Source of the DNA: JAQVCM01 sp040403095
Lineage (GTDB): Bacteria; Bacteroidota; Bacteroidia; Flavobacteriales_D; Crocinitomicaceae
DNA: 64,000 nucleotides
NCBI GenBank assembly: GCA_040403095.1
Contig: JBBALI010000015.1
Span: 1 to 64,000 of the forward strand
Direction: 5' to 3'
A program made the position numbers and the translations under genes. This document shows, one piece after another, positions 44,344-54,847 of this stretch (position 1 is the first letter of the stretch; every line of letters starts with the position of its first letter). Under the pieces are notes generated by a model. That model ran no database searches and was not told where the DNA came from. It saw only the letters and a list, made by a program, of their open reading frames with translations.

Positions 44344-45612
44344 TTATTCAGGAGCACTTTCATTTGATTTTGCTGTATTTCCAATTTGAAAACGCAAAGT
44401 AAATCGAACAGTATTTGCCAAAGGGTTTCCTTGTCGCAAAGCAGCCAAATAGGAAATATCAATTCCGATAATTTTGTACTTCAAACCAATTCCAGCATTG
44501 AAATATTGACGAGAACCTTTAGTGTAATGTTCATAGAAGAAACCACCTCTAATAGCAAACATATTGTTGTACCAATATTCTAAACCAGTTGCGATATTGA
44601 TTTCTCTCAATTCCTCTTTAAGTTTAGAACCTTTCTTGATTTCATATTTACCACTTGCATCTTGGATATAATCTCCTTGATCATCAACGGCAAGTTGTCC
44701 TGGTGCATCACCAAATGATTGTAACATTCCAGAAATGACACCGATATTGTTATTTTTTCCTGAAATAATCTCTCCAGTCACGGCATCTCTGATTGGTGGT
44801 GTTGGAACCAATAATTTTTGAAAATCCAAAGCCAAAGTAAGGCTATTAAATTTATCAAACTTCATTGTATATGCACTTCCCAACTTCAAATTCATTGGCA
44901 AAAAGTCTCTTTGATCTGTACTTACCTCTGAATAAGCGATCTTATTTCCGATGTTATTGATCGTTGCACCCAAGGAAAGAACACCAGCTTTTCCTCCTAA
45001 TTCAGCTTCTTCATTGTAATAAACAAAAGAAATATCTGAAGCACCTGCTACACCTGCCTTACTTGTCCCTCCAGCGGTAACCAAACCTCCTGTCAAATTA
45101 GAGTAAGCAAACTTTCCATTAATACCAATACTGAATTTATCAGCCAATTTGAAAGCATAACCACCAGCAACTTCAAATTCTGAAGGCTTGTCATCTCTAA
45201 TTTTAGTTCCTGAATTATCTGTAAAAGTAATTTCTCCCAAACTGAAGAAACGCAAAGCACCTGTTACAGCATGTCTTGTTCCAATTCTTTTATATCCAGA
45301 AACATAAGACAAAGACATGTCGTTTGTCAATTGTCTCAACCAAGGTGTGTATGAAACACTAATTTCAGCATCTTCTTTGGAAAAATTCAACATGGCTGTG
45401 TTCCAAAATATTGAATGAGAATTCGCGCTCAAAGCTGTACCAGCATCACCCATAGCACCAGCTCTCGAATCAGGAGTGATACTTAAAAATGGCATTGCCG
45501 TCGTAATTGTATTTAACTGTAAATCTTTATTTGAAGCACCTGAGCTGTTTGGTTGAGCCATCAAAACTACTGGCGATGAAACTAAAAAGATGAAGCTTAA
45601 TTTTTTTAACAT
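44344..45612 (-). CDS. porV: Type IX secretion outer-membrane protein PorV
   Basis: 422 residues from the ATG at 45612; the longer frame adds ten residues ahead of the signal peptide (M-L-K-K-L-S...M-A-Q). The N-terminal T-P-D-S-R-A-G-A-M-G-D-A-G near 43 and W-N-T-A-M-L-N are typical of PorV, a FadL-like barrel. PorV shuttles type IX cargo to the PorU sortase. It is 63 bp downstream of porU. Confidence 0.92.
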   Translation of the reverse strand: MLKKLSFIFLVSSPVVLMAQPNSSGASNKDLQLNTITTAMPFLSITPDSRAGAMGDAGTALSANSHSIFWNTAMLNFSKEDAEISVSYTPWLRQLTNDMSLSYVSGYKRIGTRHAVTGALRFFSLGEITFTDNSGTKIRDDKPSEFEVAGGYAFKLADKFSIGINGKFAYSNLTGGLVTAGGTSKAGVAGASDISFVYYNEEAELGGKAGVLSLGATINNIGNKIAYSEVSTDQRDFLPMNLKLGSAYTMKFDKFNSLTLALDFQKLLVPTPPIRDAVTGEIISGKNNNIGVISGMLQSFGDAPGQLAVDDQGDYIQDASGKYEIKKGSKLKEELREINIATGLEYWYNNMFAIRGGFFYEHYTKGSRQYFNAGIGLKYKIIGIDISYLAALRQGNPLANTVRFTLRFQIGNTAKSNESAPE

Positions 45613-45675
45613 AAATGTGATATAAATCGAATCAGAAAACAAATATACGCAAATCCAACACTTTTATTGTGGTAT

Positions 45676-48600
45676 TTACTTTAATAATACTAATTTTTGT
45701 ATTTTTTCTGCCACATCACCAGTGGGATTTTTTACCGAAATCTTATAGACATAAACACCTTTACCAATTTGATCTCCAAAATCATCTCTTCCATCCCAAT
45801 CAATGCCTTCAGTTCTAAATCCAGCAGTTCTGACTGATTGATTGATTGTTTTTACTAATTTTCCTGAAACAGTAAAAATTTGAATCTGAGTTTCTAAACT
45901 CTCACAAACCTGATTATGCTCAAAGAAAAATTGAGTTTTGGTTGTAAAAGGATTAGGATAATTAAGCACATGGTCTAAAGAAATTGCTTGTTTTTCAACA
46001 ACTGTAAAATTAACAGAAGTTTCTGAAGAGTTATTGTTTACATCCCAAATCTTCAAGGTAAGAGTGTGATTTCCAACTGAAAGTCCAGAAAAATCATAAG
46101 ATACTTTTCCGCTTTGATATGAATCTAAATTTGCAGTGTAATAATCATTCAATACAATAGGATCCGAAGTGTTATTATCCAAAATCGCCACAATATCATG
46201 TCCAATTCCGTTCCCAACTGTATTCACCCCATTTTCATCAAAAACTTCCGCAATCAATTTCGGATTTTCGTCCGTCAATCCTCCACTAACAAAGTTTTGA
46301 TCATTTAAGAATAGCTCAACAGTTGGAGGTACATTGTCATTTAATCCAGCTGAATTTAATCCACCTACAACAAATCTCTTGTCTTCACCAAACGCATCAG
46401 CCGACGTATTATTCGCATAAAATGAAATCTTTCCATTCCCATATGCATAATTAATGTCCTTTGGAACAACAAATGTAAAATCAAAATATCCGTTTTTAAT
46501 AGATGCTTTGCCTTTGTACATCGAATTTCTTTGCGTTGAAAATTCAATAATGGGTGAAGAAGGATCTTGTCCCAACGTCTTCCCAATTTTAGGTTTATCA
46601 AATACCGAAGGGGACAAAACTCCGTCGTAATTTGTCAAAACATTTCCGTTAAAATCTTCTAAGTGCCCTTTGATATTCATTTTACTCAAAGCTTCAATAG
46701 TGTCATTCACCAAATTTGGACTCAAATGGTTGATGCTGTCTGTTACAATTCTATATTTTGGCAAAGCAATTTTCAATGCTGGATCTCCAATCAAAGTAAA
46801 ACTTCTCTTATTAACTCCTTCATTTGTAGCATTTTTTGTTCGCCTCATAATTTCACCGAAAGTCAAAGGCTGAAATAGGTTATCTCTTTGAAAAACATTT
46901 TCATAGAACCTTTCTCCTGTTGTTGAATTTACATCGAAATAAACCGACCTTGTAGTTGTCATCAAGGCAATCGCTCCTCCAGTTGGATTCAATGCAACCC
47001 ATTCTCCAGCTGAAACTCTACTGGGGTCATCATACTTAGTAAATTCACAAGTAGCTGAAACAAATAAATTCATTTTGTTTAAATTTGACCAAGACAAAAT
47101 CTGGGGAATGGTAATTATCCGTTCCAAGGCTGCTCCCGCTTCACCTCCATGTCCCACATAATTTACAACCAAAGCACCACGTTGTATCCTCTCTGTTATC
47201 GCGTCATAAACATCTGGATATCTTTGACCACCAGCACCAGAAACTTGAACAAATGCATCAGTATATAATTTATCTGCATTCATTTCAGGATGATTTGTAT
47301 TCACTTCTTCATATTGAGGCTCACAATCTTCTCGCACAAAATATCCTCCTTCCTCATCATCTGCTATTTGCACGTAATTCAACCTCCAATCGCCAAACGT
47401 ACCATCTGTATTCGAATTTCCAGAACAGCAGTCTTGGCTAGTATTCAGCAAACTAGATCCATTTGTGAGATAAATCTCAACCTTGTCAACTTGTTCTTTC
47501 GCATTTTGTGCTGAAGATATCAACATTCTTCCTACCCCAAGATCCATCGCATCCGCATCTCCAAGTGATTCATTGTCATCCATCATTCCAAAATAATCAT
47601 CCGTAACCAAAGCATCAATGTGGTTTTCAGAATTTGCAACTTGATAAGTTGGAATGTAATTCACATTAGATATAATTCCTTTAGGATCATAGGTTCCGTC
47701 ACCAAACAAAAGTAAATTTTTTGGCATCAAATCAGGATTCCCATTCGCGCGAACAAAAAACATTTTAGCAAACCATTTTATTGCAGTAACATCCAAAGTT
47801 CCAGATGAAAATTCATTGTAAACTTGTTCTGTTGTTACAACATGGACAAGCAATCCTTCACCTCGATGCAAATTAGCCAATCTTTCAGCTTGATCTTTAA
47901 AAACAGCTGGTGTGACAATCAATAAATCTGCATATTCTAAAGCATGTAAATTTTGCGGCACGACTTTTCCAACAAAACTTGGACTTAAAAAATTAGTGCC
48001 ATTTGAAACAATAAATGTTTTTAATGAGTCAGTTCTTGTCACAAAGGTGTAATTGTTTCCAGTCAAACTCCCAATTTCTGCAACTGGCTTCTGTCTATTT
48101 GTAACATTCCAAACAAAACAATTATTAGAAAAATTTCCGATTGAAAATGAACTCACTTTACCAACACCAACAGAAACCAAATCTCTTACATACATTTGAC
48201 TTCCTGCCAAACTCAAATTTGACCGAGCATTTAACTCTATTTTATCTAAATAAGTCATTACAGAGGGACTGCTGCGATTCACCACCATTGTCAAAGGCAT
48301 TGATGACTGTGGAGTTGCGTCTTCAAAAGTTTTTTCCGCCCTTGCAAAATCAGCGGAAACAGTTTGTAAAGAAAAATTTGATAAAACCTCAGAACCAATC
48401 GAAAGTTGAACAGTATTAGATCCAGAACTTGGATTTGAAGCAACCGAAATTCTAAACTTTGCAGGAGAGGTTGTCACTACGTTTGGAATACTGAAAGCAA
48501 AACTTTTAGTAAGTTCTTCATCAAACAATTCGCCATACCATCTTTGACCGCCCCCAACAAGCGACTTTAATTCTTGCTCATAAACAGAAAAATAATTAAA

Positions 48601-49539
48601 AGTTGAAACATTTTGATTTGGCGTTTCTGTGGATGCTTCACTCTGAATTCTGGCAGGTGGATCATTATCTGAAATTCTAATAAAATAACAAGAAATACCA
48701 CTGTATGGATTCATTTCTCTTTGGAATTCAACTCCAACTTGATTAATTTTATTTGGACCCCAAGCATGAAACAATATATAATCATTGGCATCAAAAGAAC
48801 CATCGCTTTCTCCAACTACCAAAATATCATTTTTCACCAGATCATCGGGACGAGCTACACTATTTAATTCAGGTAGTTTTCCGCTACCATTTCCATAGAT
48901 ATTGATATGAGCTGGATTTAAACTTGCGACATCTATACCAATTGAAATCAAAAAAGCCCTGTCAATTTTATATAATCCATCTTGACTTACTGAAATTTTA
49001 TACCAATCGCTATTGATATCGCCTAAAACTGAAGAACCAATAAAATCTTTTTTGGCAGCAGGAAGTGGTTTTGATGTTACAACTACTTTAAATGTGGCAA
49101 TTCTTTTTACAACCCCACCAATCTTAACAAAAGGATTCATTGAAACATGCACAAACTTTTCTGTTCTGGCAGTATTTGTAGAAGTTTGAATTTTCGGCGC
49201 ATCTGGAATTTCTATTTTGTAAGCATTTAAAAATGTTAAATCTTCATTGCTCGCGTCATAAAATGTTAAATTATCAACTTCGATAAGGTAATCTGAATAT
49301 CGACTAGCTTTCGATTGCCAAGCAAAAAAAGGATTTTTACCATCATAACCTTGATTTTTGATAGAAGGCATGAGATATTCTTGCTCATTAAGAATGATTT
49401 TTTTAGATGCATCCCACGGAATAACAACATCATACGAAGTACTCTGTGCAAAAACTTTTCCATTAAAAATAAGTACTGAAAACGTAAAGCAAACGTAAAA
49501 AAATAACTTAAAAATAGATTTTTCAATATTCAATGTCAT
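45676..49539 (-). CDS. porU: Type IX secretion C25 peptidase/sortase PorU
   Basis: 1287 residues from the ATG at 49539, placing a signal peptide (ending V-F-A-Q) at the N-terminus. Peptidase C25 (gingipain-like) domain: catalytic His in Y-V-G-H-G-G-E near 796 and Cys in S-A-T-C-E-F near 830. The C-terminus has a Y-P-N-P-F and V-Y-V-Y-K-I pattern, like a FlgD-Ig/type IX tail. PorU cleaves cargo C-terminal signals at the cell surface. It faces porP-gldJ across a 162-bp gap. Confidence 0.93.
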   Translation of the reverse strand: MTLNIEKSIFKLFFYVCFTFSVLIFNGKVFAQSTSYDVVIPWDASKKIILNEQEYLMPSIKNQGYDGKNPFFAWQSKASRYSDYLIEVDNLTFYDASNEDLTFLNAYKIEIPDAPKIQTSTNTARTEKFVHVSMNPFVKIGGVVKRIATFKVVVTSKPLPAAKKDFIGSSVLGDINSDWYKISVSQDGLYKIDRAFLISIGIDVASLNPAHINIYGNGSGKLPELNSVARPDDLVKNDILVVGESDGSFDANDYILFHAWGPNKINQVGVEFQREMNPYSGISCYFIRISDNDPPARIQSEASTETPNQNVSTFNYFSVYEQELKSLVGGGQRWYGELFDEELTKSFAFSIPNVVTTSPAKFRISVASNPSSGSNTVQLSIGSEVLSNFSLQTVSADFARAEKTFEDATPQSSMPLTMVVNRSSPSVMTYLDKIELNARSNLSLAGSQMYVRDLVSVGVGKVSSFSIGNFSNNCFVWNVTNRQKPVAEIGSLTGNNYTFVTRTDSLKTFIVSNGTNFLSPSFVGKVVPQNLHALEYADLLIVTPAVFKDQAERLANLHRGEGLLVHVVTTEQVYNEFSSGTLDVTAIKWFAKMFFVRANGNPDLMPKNLLLFGDGTYDPKGIISNVNYIPTYQVANSENHIDALVTDDYFGMMDDNESLGDADAMDLGVGRMLISSAQNAKEQVDKVEIYLTNGSSLLNTSQDCCSGNSNTDGTFGDWRLNYVQIADDEEGGYFVREDCEPQYEEVNTNHPEMNADKLYTDAFVQVSGAGGQRYPDVYDAITERIQRGALVVNYVGHGGEAGAALERIITIPQILSWSNLNKMNLFVSATCEFTKYDDPSRVSAGEWVALNPTGGAIALMTTTRSVYFDVNSTTGERFYENVFQRDNLFQPLTFGEIMRRTKNATNEGVNKRSFTLIGDPALKIALPKYRIVTDSINHLSPNLVNDTIEALSKMNIKGHLEDFNGNVLTNYDGVLSPSVFDKPKIGKTLGQDPSSPIIEFSTQRNSMYKGKASIKNGYFDFTFVVPKDINYAYGNGKISFYANNTSADAFGEDKRFVVGGLNSAGLNDNVPPTVELFLNDQNFVSGGLTDENPKLIAEVFDENGVNTVGNGIGHDIVAILDNNTSDPIVLNDYYTANLDSYQSGKVSYDFSGLSVGNHTLTLKIWDVNNNSSETSVNFTVVEKQAISLDHVLNYPNPFTTKTQFFFEHNQVCESLETQIQIFTVSGKLVKTINQSVRTAGFRTEGIDWDGRDDFGDQIGKGVYVYKISVKNPTGDVAEKIQKLVLLK

Positions 49540-49701
49540 GGCACAAATGTCTAAAAAAAGGATTACATAATCATCAAAAACGTATGCAACATTCATTTAT
49601 TGCTACTGAATTATCATTTAAGTAGCTTCAATTTGTTTTTTTTTTGTAACATTGTCGTGAAAATTGCGTTCTAGTACTAATTTGCTATTATTCAGAATTG
49701 A

Positions 49702-50673
49702 ATGAAAAAACTTAAATACTTAGTAATCATAATGATTGGCTTAACCTGTAAAAACGAGGTTTTTGGACAAGATCCAACGTTTACACAGTTTTATGCCAAC
49801 CCGATTTATTTGAATCCTGCTTTTGCTGGAACGAATAGATGTGCAAGATTTGGTCTTAACTACAGAAATGAATGGCCAAGACTTTCGGCAAATTATGTAA
49901 CTTACAGTGCTTCTTACGATCAATATTTTAAAAATATATCTGGAGGATTTGGTGTATTGGCAACACATGACCAACAAGGACAAGGTACAATCAATACCAC
50001 AATGCTGGGTTTGGTTTACTCATACCATTTGAAAGTAACAAACAAATTTACGATGCTATTTGGCGCTAGAGCTGCTTGGTATCAAAAATTCTTAGATTGG
50101 GATAAATTGAAATTTGGGGACATGATTGACCCGAGAAGAGGATTTATTTATAAAACTGGTGATGTTCAGAGAGGAGGCTCAAGAGGATTTTTTGATGCAT
50201 CTGCTGGTATCGCAGGATTTTCAAAGAATTTCTTTTTTGGTGTTGCAGCTCATCACTTGAATATGCCTGATGAATCTATGATTTTAGGTACAAACTCACC
50301 ACTCCCTATCAGATTGACCGGGCACATGGGTGCAGAAATAAAATTAGGTGGTAAATCTAAATACATGAATACAACGTCCATCATGCCAAATGTAATTTTC
50401 CAATACCAACAAGGATTTATGGAAATTAACATTGGTACCTATGTAAAGTACGGTTCATTTACGGCTGGAGCATGGTTTAGAAATAGAGATGCTTTTATTT
50501 TAGCTTTAGGAGTAAATACAGGAACATTTAAGATTGGTTACAGTTATGATGTGACTGTTTCTACATTAAATAATGGTATCTCTGGTGGTTCACATGAAGT
50601 TTCACTAGGGTATAATGTAAATTGTAAGAAAAAAGGTCAAACATGGAGAACAATTTCTTGTCCTTCATTTTAA
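49702..50673 (+). CDS. PorP/SprF-family type IX membrane protein
   Basis: 323 residues. Signal peptide (~1-22), then D-P-T-F-T-Q-F-Y-A-N-P-I-Y-L-N-P-A-F-A-G, the hallmark of PorP/SprF. A barrel region follows. Members help export specific type IX cargo, such as adhesins. The neighbour gldJ is 60 bp downstream. The PorP versus SprF subtype is not resolved. Confidence 0.92.
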   Translation: MKKLKYLVIIMIGLTCKNEVFGQDPTFTQFYANPIYLNPAFAGTNRCARFGLNYRNEWPRLSANYVTYSASYDQYFKNISGGFGVLATHDQQGQGTINTTMLGLVYSYHLKVTNKFTMLFGARAAWYQKFLDWDKLKFGDMIDPRRGFIYKTGDVQRGGSRGFFDASAGIAGFSKNFFFGVAAHHLNMPDESMILGTNSPLPIRLTGHMGAEIKLGGKSKYMNTTSIMPNVIFQYQQGFMEINIGTYVKYGSFTAGAWFRNRDAFILALGVNTGTFKIGYSYDVTVSTLNNGISGGSHEVSLGYNVNCKKKGQTWRTISCPSF

Positions 50674-50712
50674 AAAAAATGTAACTTTTATTTTAAATTA
50701 CGTTTATGCAAG

Positions 50713-50720
50713 TAACTTTG
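50713..50720 (+). promoter_or_regulatory. TAnnTTTG box before gldJ
   Basis: TAACTTTG ends 13 bp before the ATG at 50734. The -33 region is only TTTA-like, so this is a weak promoter candidate within the porP-gldJ gap. Confidence 0.35.
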
Positions 50721-50733
50721 CAAAATTAGAACA

Positions 50734-52788
50734 ATGAAAAAACAACCAATAAATATGAAAATGCTTCGAATTTCAGCTTTAGCTATTTTAGCAATTGCTT
50801 TGGTCACTGCATGTTCTCGCGAAAGTTCAGGTTCAACTGGATGGGAGTACAATAATCCAAATGTTGGAGGATTCCAAAAATTTCCTTTCATGGATCAAGA
50901 AACTGGTCCAGGTTTATTATTAGTCGAAGGTGGAACGTTCACAATGGGTCGTGCTGAGCAAGATGTAATGTTTGATCACAACAATCGTCCAGCACGCGTA
51001 ACAGTTTCTTCTTTCTACATGGACCAAACAGAGGTTACTAACTTTTACTGGTTAGAATATTTGTATTGGATTCACCGTGCTTATGGAGAAACTTATCCAA
51101 TGGTTTATAAAAACGCTCTGCCAGATACACTTTGCTGGAGATCACCACTTTCTTTCAACGAGAAATACGTAGAGTACTACTTACGTCATCCTGCTTACAG
51201 AGATTATCCTGTGGTTGGTGTTTCATGGCTGCAAGCAAATGACTATTGCAAATGGAGAACAGACCGTGTAAATGAATACATTCTGATTCGTGAAGGAATC
51301 ATGGACTTTAACACTGAGCAAGAAAACGAAAACAACTTTGATACAGAGGCTTATTTAGCTGGTCAATATGCCAATGAAGAAGGAAAAGATGGTGTAATTA
51401 GAAATACACAGGATTTAGATCCTTCAAAAGCGAATGGTAAACAATTGTCTACTCGTATAATTAGAATGGAAGATGGAATTTTGCTTCCAAGATATAGACT
51501 ACCAACTGAAGCTGAATGGGAATTTGCATCTTATGGATTAATTGGAAATTTAGAGCCAGGTTCAGAAGTTATTACAGATAGAAAAATCTATCCTTGGGAC
51601 GGTCATTGGGTAAGACAAGATGATGCAACATTTCAAGGTCAAATCCGTGCGAACTTTGTAAGAGGTCGTGGAGATTACATGGGAGTTGCTGGTCAGTTGA
51701 ATGACAAAGCAGATGTAACTGCTCCAGTTGAATCTTATTGGCCGAATGATTACGGTTTATACAACATGGCTGGAAACGTTTCAGAATGGGTAATGGATGT
51801 TTACCGTCCAATGTCATCTGAAGATTTTGATGAGTTCAGACCTTTCCGTGGTAATGTATTCAAAACAAAACAATTGAACAATCAAGGTATTACTGATACT
51901 AAGAATGCACAAGTTTTGTATGATGTTCATGGAATGAAAGAATACATCAATGAGTTCGAACGAGTTCGTTACCAGCGTATTTCTGCAACAAAACACGACA
52001 TTGATGATACAGTAATTCCTGCTGGAATTATGATGAGAAATGCTTCTAGAAATCCTGAAAGAAGAGGAACAGCTCCAGATCCATATTATACATCTCACAA
52101 AAACACCAAAGACTCAATGGAGTTAAAGTTGTTGAAAGAATTAAATGTAATCTTAGATTCTGCCATTTCTTTGAAAAATGACAAAGATGAAGTTGCTTCT
52201 TCTTTAATAGTTCAGGAATTAATAATGGATGAAATCTTTGTAGATAGATTACGCGAAGGTGTAAATGGTGATGAGTATGCTTATGAAATCATCACTATTT
52301 TGAGACAAGGTTTTGCTTCTTTCATTACTAATACTCCTGGTAAATTGAAATACAGAAATGTTGTTGAGGAAGAAAATATCGGACGATTGAATTATAGAAA
52401 AGACGATTATATCGATCATTTAGATGGTGATATTGAAAGTTCTATCTATTTTGACAATGATGATCGCAAAAACGCAATCAACCAAGCAGAAAGAGATCCA
52501 AACTTAGTAATGTATCAAAATGAATATGAAACATACAGTTTGCAAGGTAGTCAAATCAAACCAGGAGATAGAACTTCATGGCCTACGACATTGGTTTCTG
52601 ACAAATCAAGAGTTTACAAAGGTGGATCTTGGAAAGACAGAGCTTATTGGTTAGTAGGTTCAAACAGAAGATTCTTGGATGAAGATCAATCTACTGCAAC
52701 CATCGGATTTAGATGTGCAATGGATCGTGTAGGAAGTCCAACTGGATTGAACTACGAAAAAAAGGATAAGAAAAAGAAGAAAAAATAA
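50734..52788 (+). CDS. gldJ: Gliding motility lipoprotein GldJ
   Basis: 684 residues. Signal peptide with lipobox V-T-A-C (Cys27). The FGE-sulfatase (SUMF1-like) fold starts at E-G-G-T-F-T-M-G near 64, with P-V-V-G-V-S-W-L-Q-A near 158 and the closing F-R-C-A-M-D. GldJ is needed for gliding and for stability of other Gld proteins. It is longer than Flavobacterium GldJ (about 560, from memory): an extra charged helical stretch lies around residues 420-560. A Lys-rich tail ends the protein. Terminator follows at 52807. Confidence 0.9.
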   Translation: MKKQPINMKMLRISALAILAIALVTACSRESSGSTGWEYNNPNVGGFQKFPFMDQETGPGLLLVEGGTFTMGRAEQDVMFDHNNRPARVTVSSFYMDQTEVTNFYWLEYLYWIHRAYGETYPMVYKNALPDTLCWRSPLSFNEKYVEYYLRHPAYRDYPVVGVSWLQANDYCKWRTDRVNEYILIREGIMDFNTEQENENNFDTEAYLAGQYANEEGKDGVIRNTQDLDPSKANGKQLSTRIIRMEDGILLPRYRLPTEAEWEFASYGLIGNLEPGSEVITDRKIYPWDGHWVRQDDATFQGQIRANFVRGRGDYMGVAGQLNDKADVTAPVESYWPNDYGLYNMAGNVSEWVMDVYRPMSSEDFDEFRPFRGNVFKTKQLNNQGITDTKNAQVLYDVHGMKEYINEFERVRYQRISATKHDIDDTVIPAGIMMRNASRNPERRGTAPDPYYTSHKNTKDSMELKLLKELNVILDSAISLKNDKDEVASSLIVQELIMDEIFVDRLREGVNGDEYAYEIITILRQGFASFITNTPGKLKYRNVVEEENIGRLNYRKDDYIDHLDGDIESSIYFDNDDRKNAINQAERDPNLVMYQNEYETYSLQGSQIKPGDRTSWPTTLVSDKSRVYKGGSWKDRAYWLVGSNRRFLDEDQSTATIGFRCAMDRVGSPTGLNYEKKDKKKKKK

Positions 52789-52806
52789 CTTCAATATAAT
52801 TTTAAA

Positions 52807-52831
52807 ACCCATCTTTAAGGTGGGTTTTTTT
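52807..52831 (+). terminator. Intrinsic terminator of gldJ
   Basis: ACCCATC (52807-52813), loop TTTAA, GGTGGGT (52819-52825) with one G-T pair, then a run of T. It separates gldJ from murF, whose ATG follows at 52845. Confidence 0.85.
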
Positions 52832-52844
52832 ATGCGATATAAAT

Positions 52845-54131
52845 ATGAACTTTGAACTATTTTACGAAACATCTGGTATTTGCACCGATACTAGGAATAT
52901 ACAAAAAGACAGTTTATTTATTTGTCTTAAAGGAGCAAATTTTAATGGGAATGAATTTGCAGAGAAAGCGATAGAAGCTGGTGCAAAATATGTTATTGCG
53001 GACGAAAAATTATTTCAAAACAATGATAGAATATTTTTGGTCGAAAATGCACTAGAATACCTTCAAAAATTAGCCAATTTCCACAGAAATAAATTTAATA
53101 TCCCAATTATTGGCATTACAGGAAGTAACGGTAAAACAACAAGCAAAGAGCTGATTGCAAACGTCTTATCAAAAAAATTCAAAGTTCATTATACACTTGG
53201 AAATTTAAACAATCATATTGGAGTGCCTCTTACCCTACTCCAACTGAACGATACGCATGAAATTGCGGTTATTGAAATGGGCGCAAATAAATTTCATGAC
53301 ATTCAAGAATTGTGTGAGATTGCAGAACCAACACATGGAATTATCACCAATATTGGAATGGCACACTTGGAAGGTTTTATAAATTTTGAAGGTGTATTGA
53401 AAACAAAATTAGAACTTTACGATTCAATCTCCAATCAAAAAGGTTGCGTTTTTGTTAATAATGATGATCCAATATTAACCGAAAATCTTCCAAAAAATAT
53501 TGAAATCATATCTTATGCAGCTGATAAGAATGCAACAATTAAAGGGAAATTACTTTCTCTTTCTCCCTTTGTAGAAATGAATTGGAAGAATGAAAAATTT
53601 GAATCTGCAACTATACAAACGCAGATGATTGGAAAATACAATTTTTATAACTTCTTAGCTGCTATCTGTATTGGAAACTATTTTGCTGTTGAACAAACAA
53701 AAATTTCAGAAGCAATAGCAGAATATTCTCCAACCAACAATCGCTCTCAAGTTCAAAAAACATCAAAAAACACACTTATTCTTGATGCTTATAATGCAAA
53801 TCCAACAAGTATGAACTCAGCTTTGGAAAGTTTTGCGTTGGTTGAAAATTCAGACAAAATTGCTATTTTAGGTGATATGTTTGAATTGGGGAACGAATCT
53901 GTTAGTGAACATCAAAAAATAATTGATTTAATCTCGAAATTAAATCTAGAAGCAATTTGTATTGGGAAGAATTTTAGTTCAATTCTAGAAGATAACAATG
54001 CAAAAATCAAAGGTTTTGAGAACAAAGAAACTGCTTCAATTTATATTCAAAAACTCAATTTTGAAGGTAAACTGATTCTTCTTAAAGGTTCACGAGGCAT
54101 TGGTTTAGAAAGCATAGTACCCTATTTATAA
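52845..54131 (+). CDS. murF: UDP-MurNAc-pentapeptide synthetase
   Basis: 428 residues. N-terminal substrate domain (C-T-D-T-R near 13), P-loop G-I-T-G-S-N-G-K-T-T near 87, and the C-terminal Mur-ligase domain with L-D-A-Y-N-A-N-P-T near 307. It adds D-Ala-D-Ala to the peptidoglycan precursor in the cytoplasm. Followed 3 bp later by an NAD(P)-binding gene. Confidence 0.95.
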   Translation: MNFELFYETSGICTDTRNIQKDSLFICLKGANFNGNEFAEKAIEAGAKYVIADEKLFQNNDRIFLVENALEYLQKLANFHRNKFNIPIIGITGSNGKTTSKELIANVLSKKFKVHYTLGNLNNHIGVPLTLLQLNDTHEIAVIEMGANKFHDIQELCEIAEPTHGIITNIGMAHLEGFINFEGVLKTKLELYDSISNQKGCVFVNNDDPILTENLPKNIEIISYAADKNATIKGKLLSLSPFVEMNWKNEKFESATIQTQMIGKYNFYNFLAAICIGNYFAVEQTKISEAIAEYSPTNNRSQVQKTSKNTLILDAYNANPTSMNSALESFALVENSDKIAILGDMFELGNESVSEHQKIIDLISKLNLEAICIGKNFSSILEDNNAKIKGFENKETASIYIQKLNFEGKLILLKGSRGIGLESIVPYL

Positions 54132-54134
54132 AAT

Positions 54135-54794
54135 ATGAAAACAGCAATCATTTTAGGAAGTTCAGGTTTGACTGGAGGTTTTATTCTTGAAAAATTGATT
54201 CAAGACAACGATTACGTTAATATAATTCTTATAAATCGTAAAAAATCAGGCATTGAAAATTCAAAAATTGAAGAGATAATTACAGACTTTAAAAGCGAAA
54301 TAAATCTAGATTCTATAGCAAATATTGATTCTATCTTTTCGTGTTTGGGAACAACGAGAAAAAAAACACCAGACTTAAATCAATACAGAGAAATCGAAAT
54401 TGAAATCCCCTGTAAAATTGCCACTTTGGCATTACAGAAAGGTTTAAAAACGATGCATTTTATCTCAAGTGTTGGCGCTGATTCTAAATCTTCCAATTTT
54501 TACCTTAAAATAAAAGGCGAAGCTGAAGAAAAATTATCCTCACTAAACATTCCATCTTTGCATATTTATAGACCTTCGTTACTCATTGGACCAAGGAAAG
54601 AAAATAGACTGACTGAGAAAATTTTTATGCTTTTAATGCCTATATTCAATCCTCTTATGTTTGGAAAAGCAAAGAAATACAAAACAATGCAAATCGAAAA
54701 TTTATCGAAATCGATGATTGCAAAAGATGATATAAAAACCAATTTACCTGTTGAAATTCATGAATATGAAAGTATCATGCAAACTATTGGATAA
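54135..54794 (+). CDS. NAD(P)-binding Rossmann protein (YbjT/TIP30-like)
   Basis: 219 residues. Rossmann start I-L-G-S-S-G-L-T-G-G near 6; F-S-C-L-G-T-T near 67; H-F-I-S-S-V-G-A-D near 109; I-Y-R-P-S-L-L-I-G near 145. It resembles atypical SDRs related to HTATIP2. Substrate unknown. Probably co-transcribed with murF (3-bp gap). Confidence 0.8.
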   Translation: MKTAIILGSSGLTGGFILEKLIQDNDYVNIILINRKKSGIENSKIEEIITDFKSEINLDSIANIDSIFSCLGTTRKKTPDLNQYREIEIEIPCKIATLALQKGLKTMHFISSVGADSKSSNFYLKIKGEAEEKLSSLNIPSLHIYRPSLLIGPRKENRLTEKIFMLLMPIFNPLMFGKAKKYKTMQIENLSKSMIAKDDIKTNLPVEIHEYESIMQTIG

Positions 54795-54826
54795 AAAAAG
54801 TCCCAAATTCAACTGAACTTGGGACT
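54793..54826 (-). terminator. Intrinsic terminator of the acyl-CoA dehydrogenase gene
   Basis: On the minus strand: AGTCCCAA and TTGGGACT arms (54799-54806 / 54819-54826) extended by TTCA/TGAA, followed by a run of T (54793-54799 on the plus strand as A). The plus side has no T run, so it serves the minus-strand gene. Confidence 0.85.
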
Positions 54827-54847
54827 CGAAATAACAAACTGAAAATT

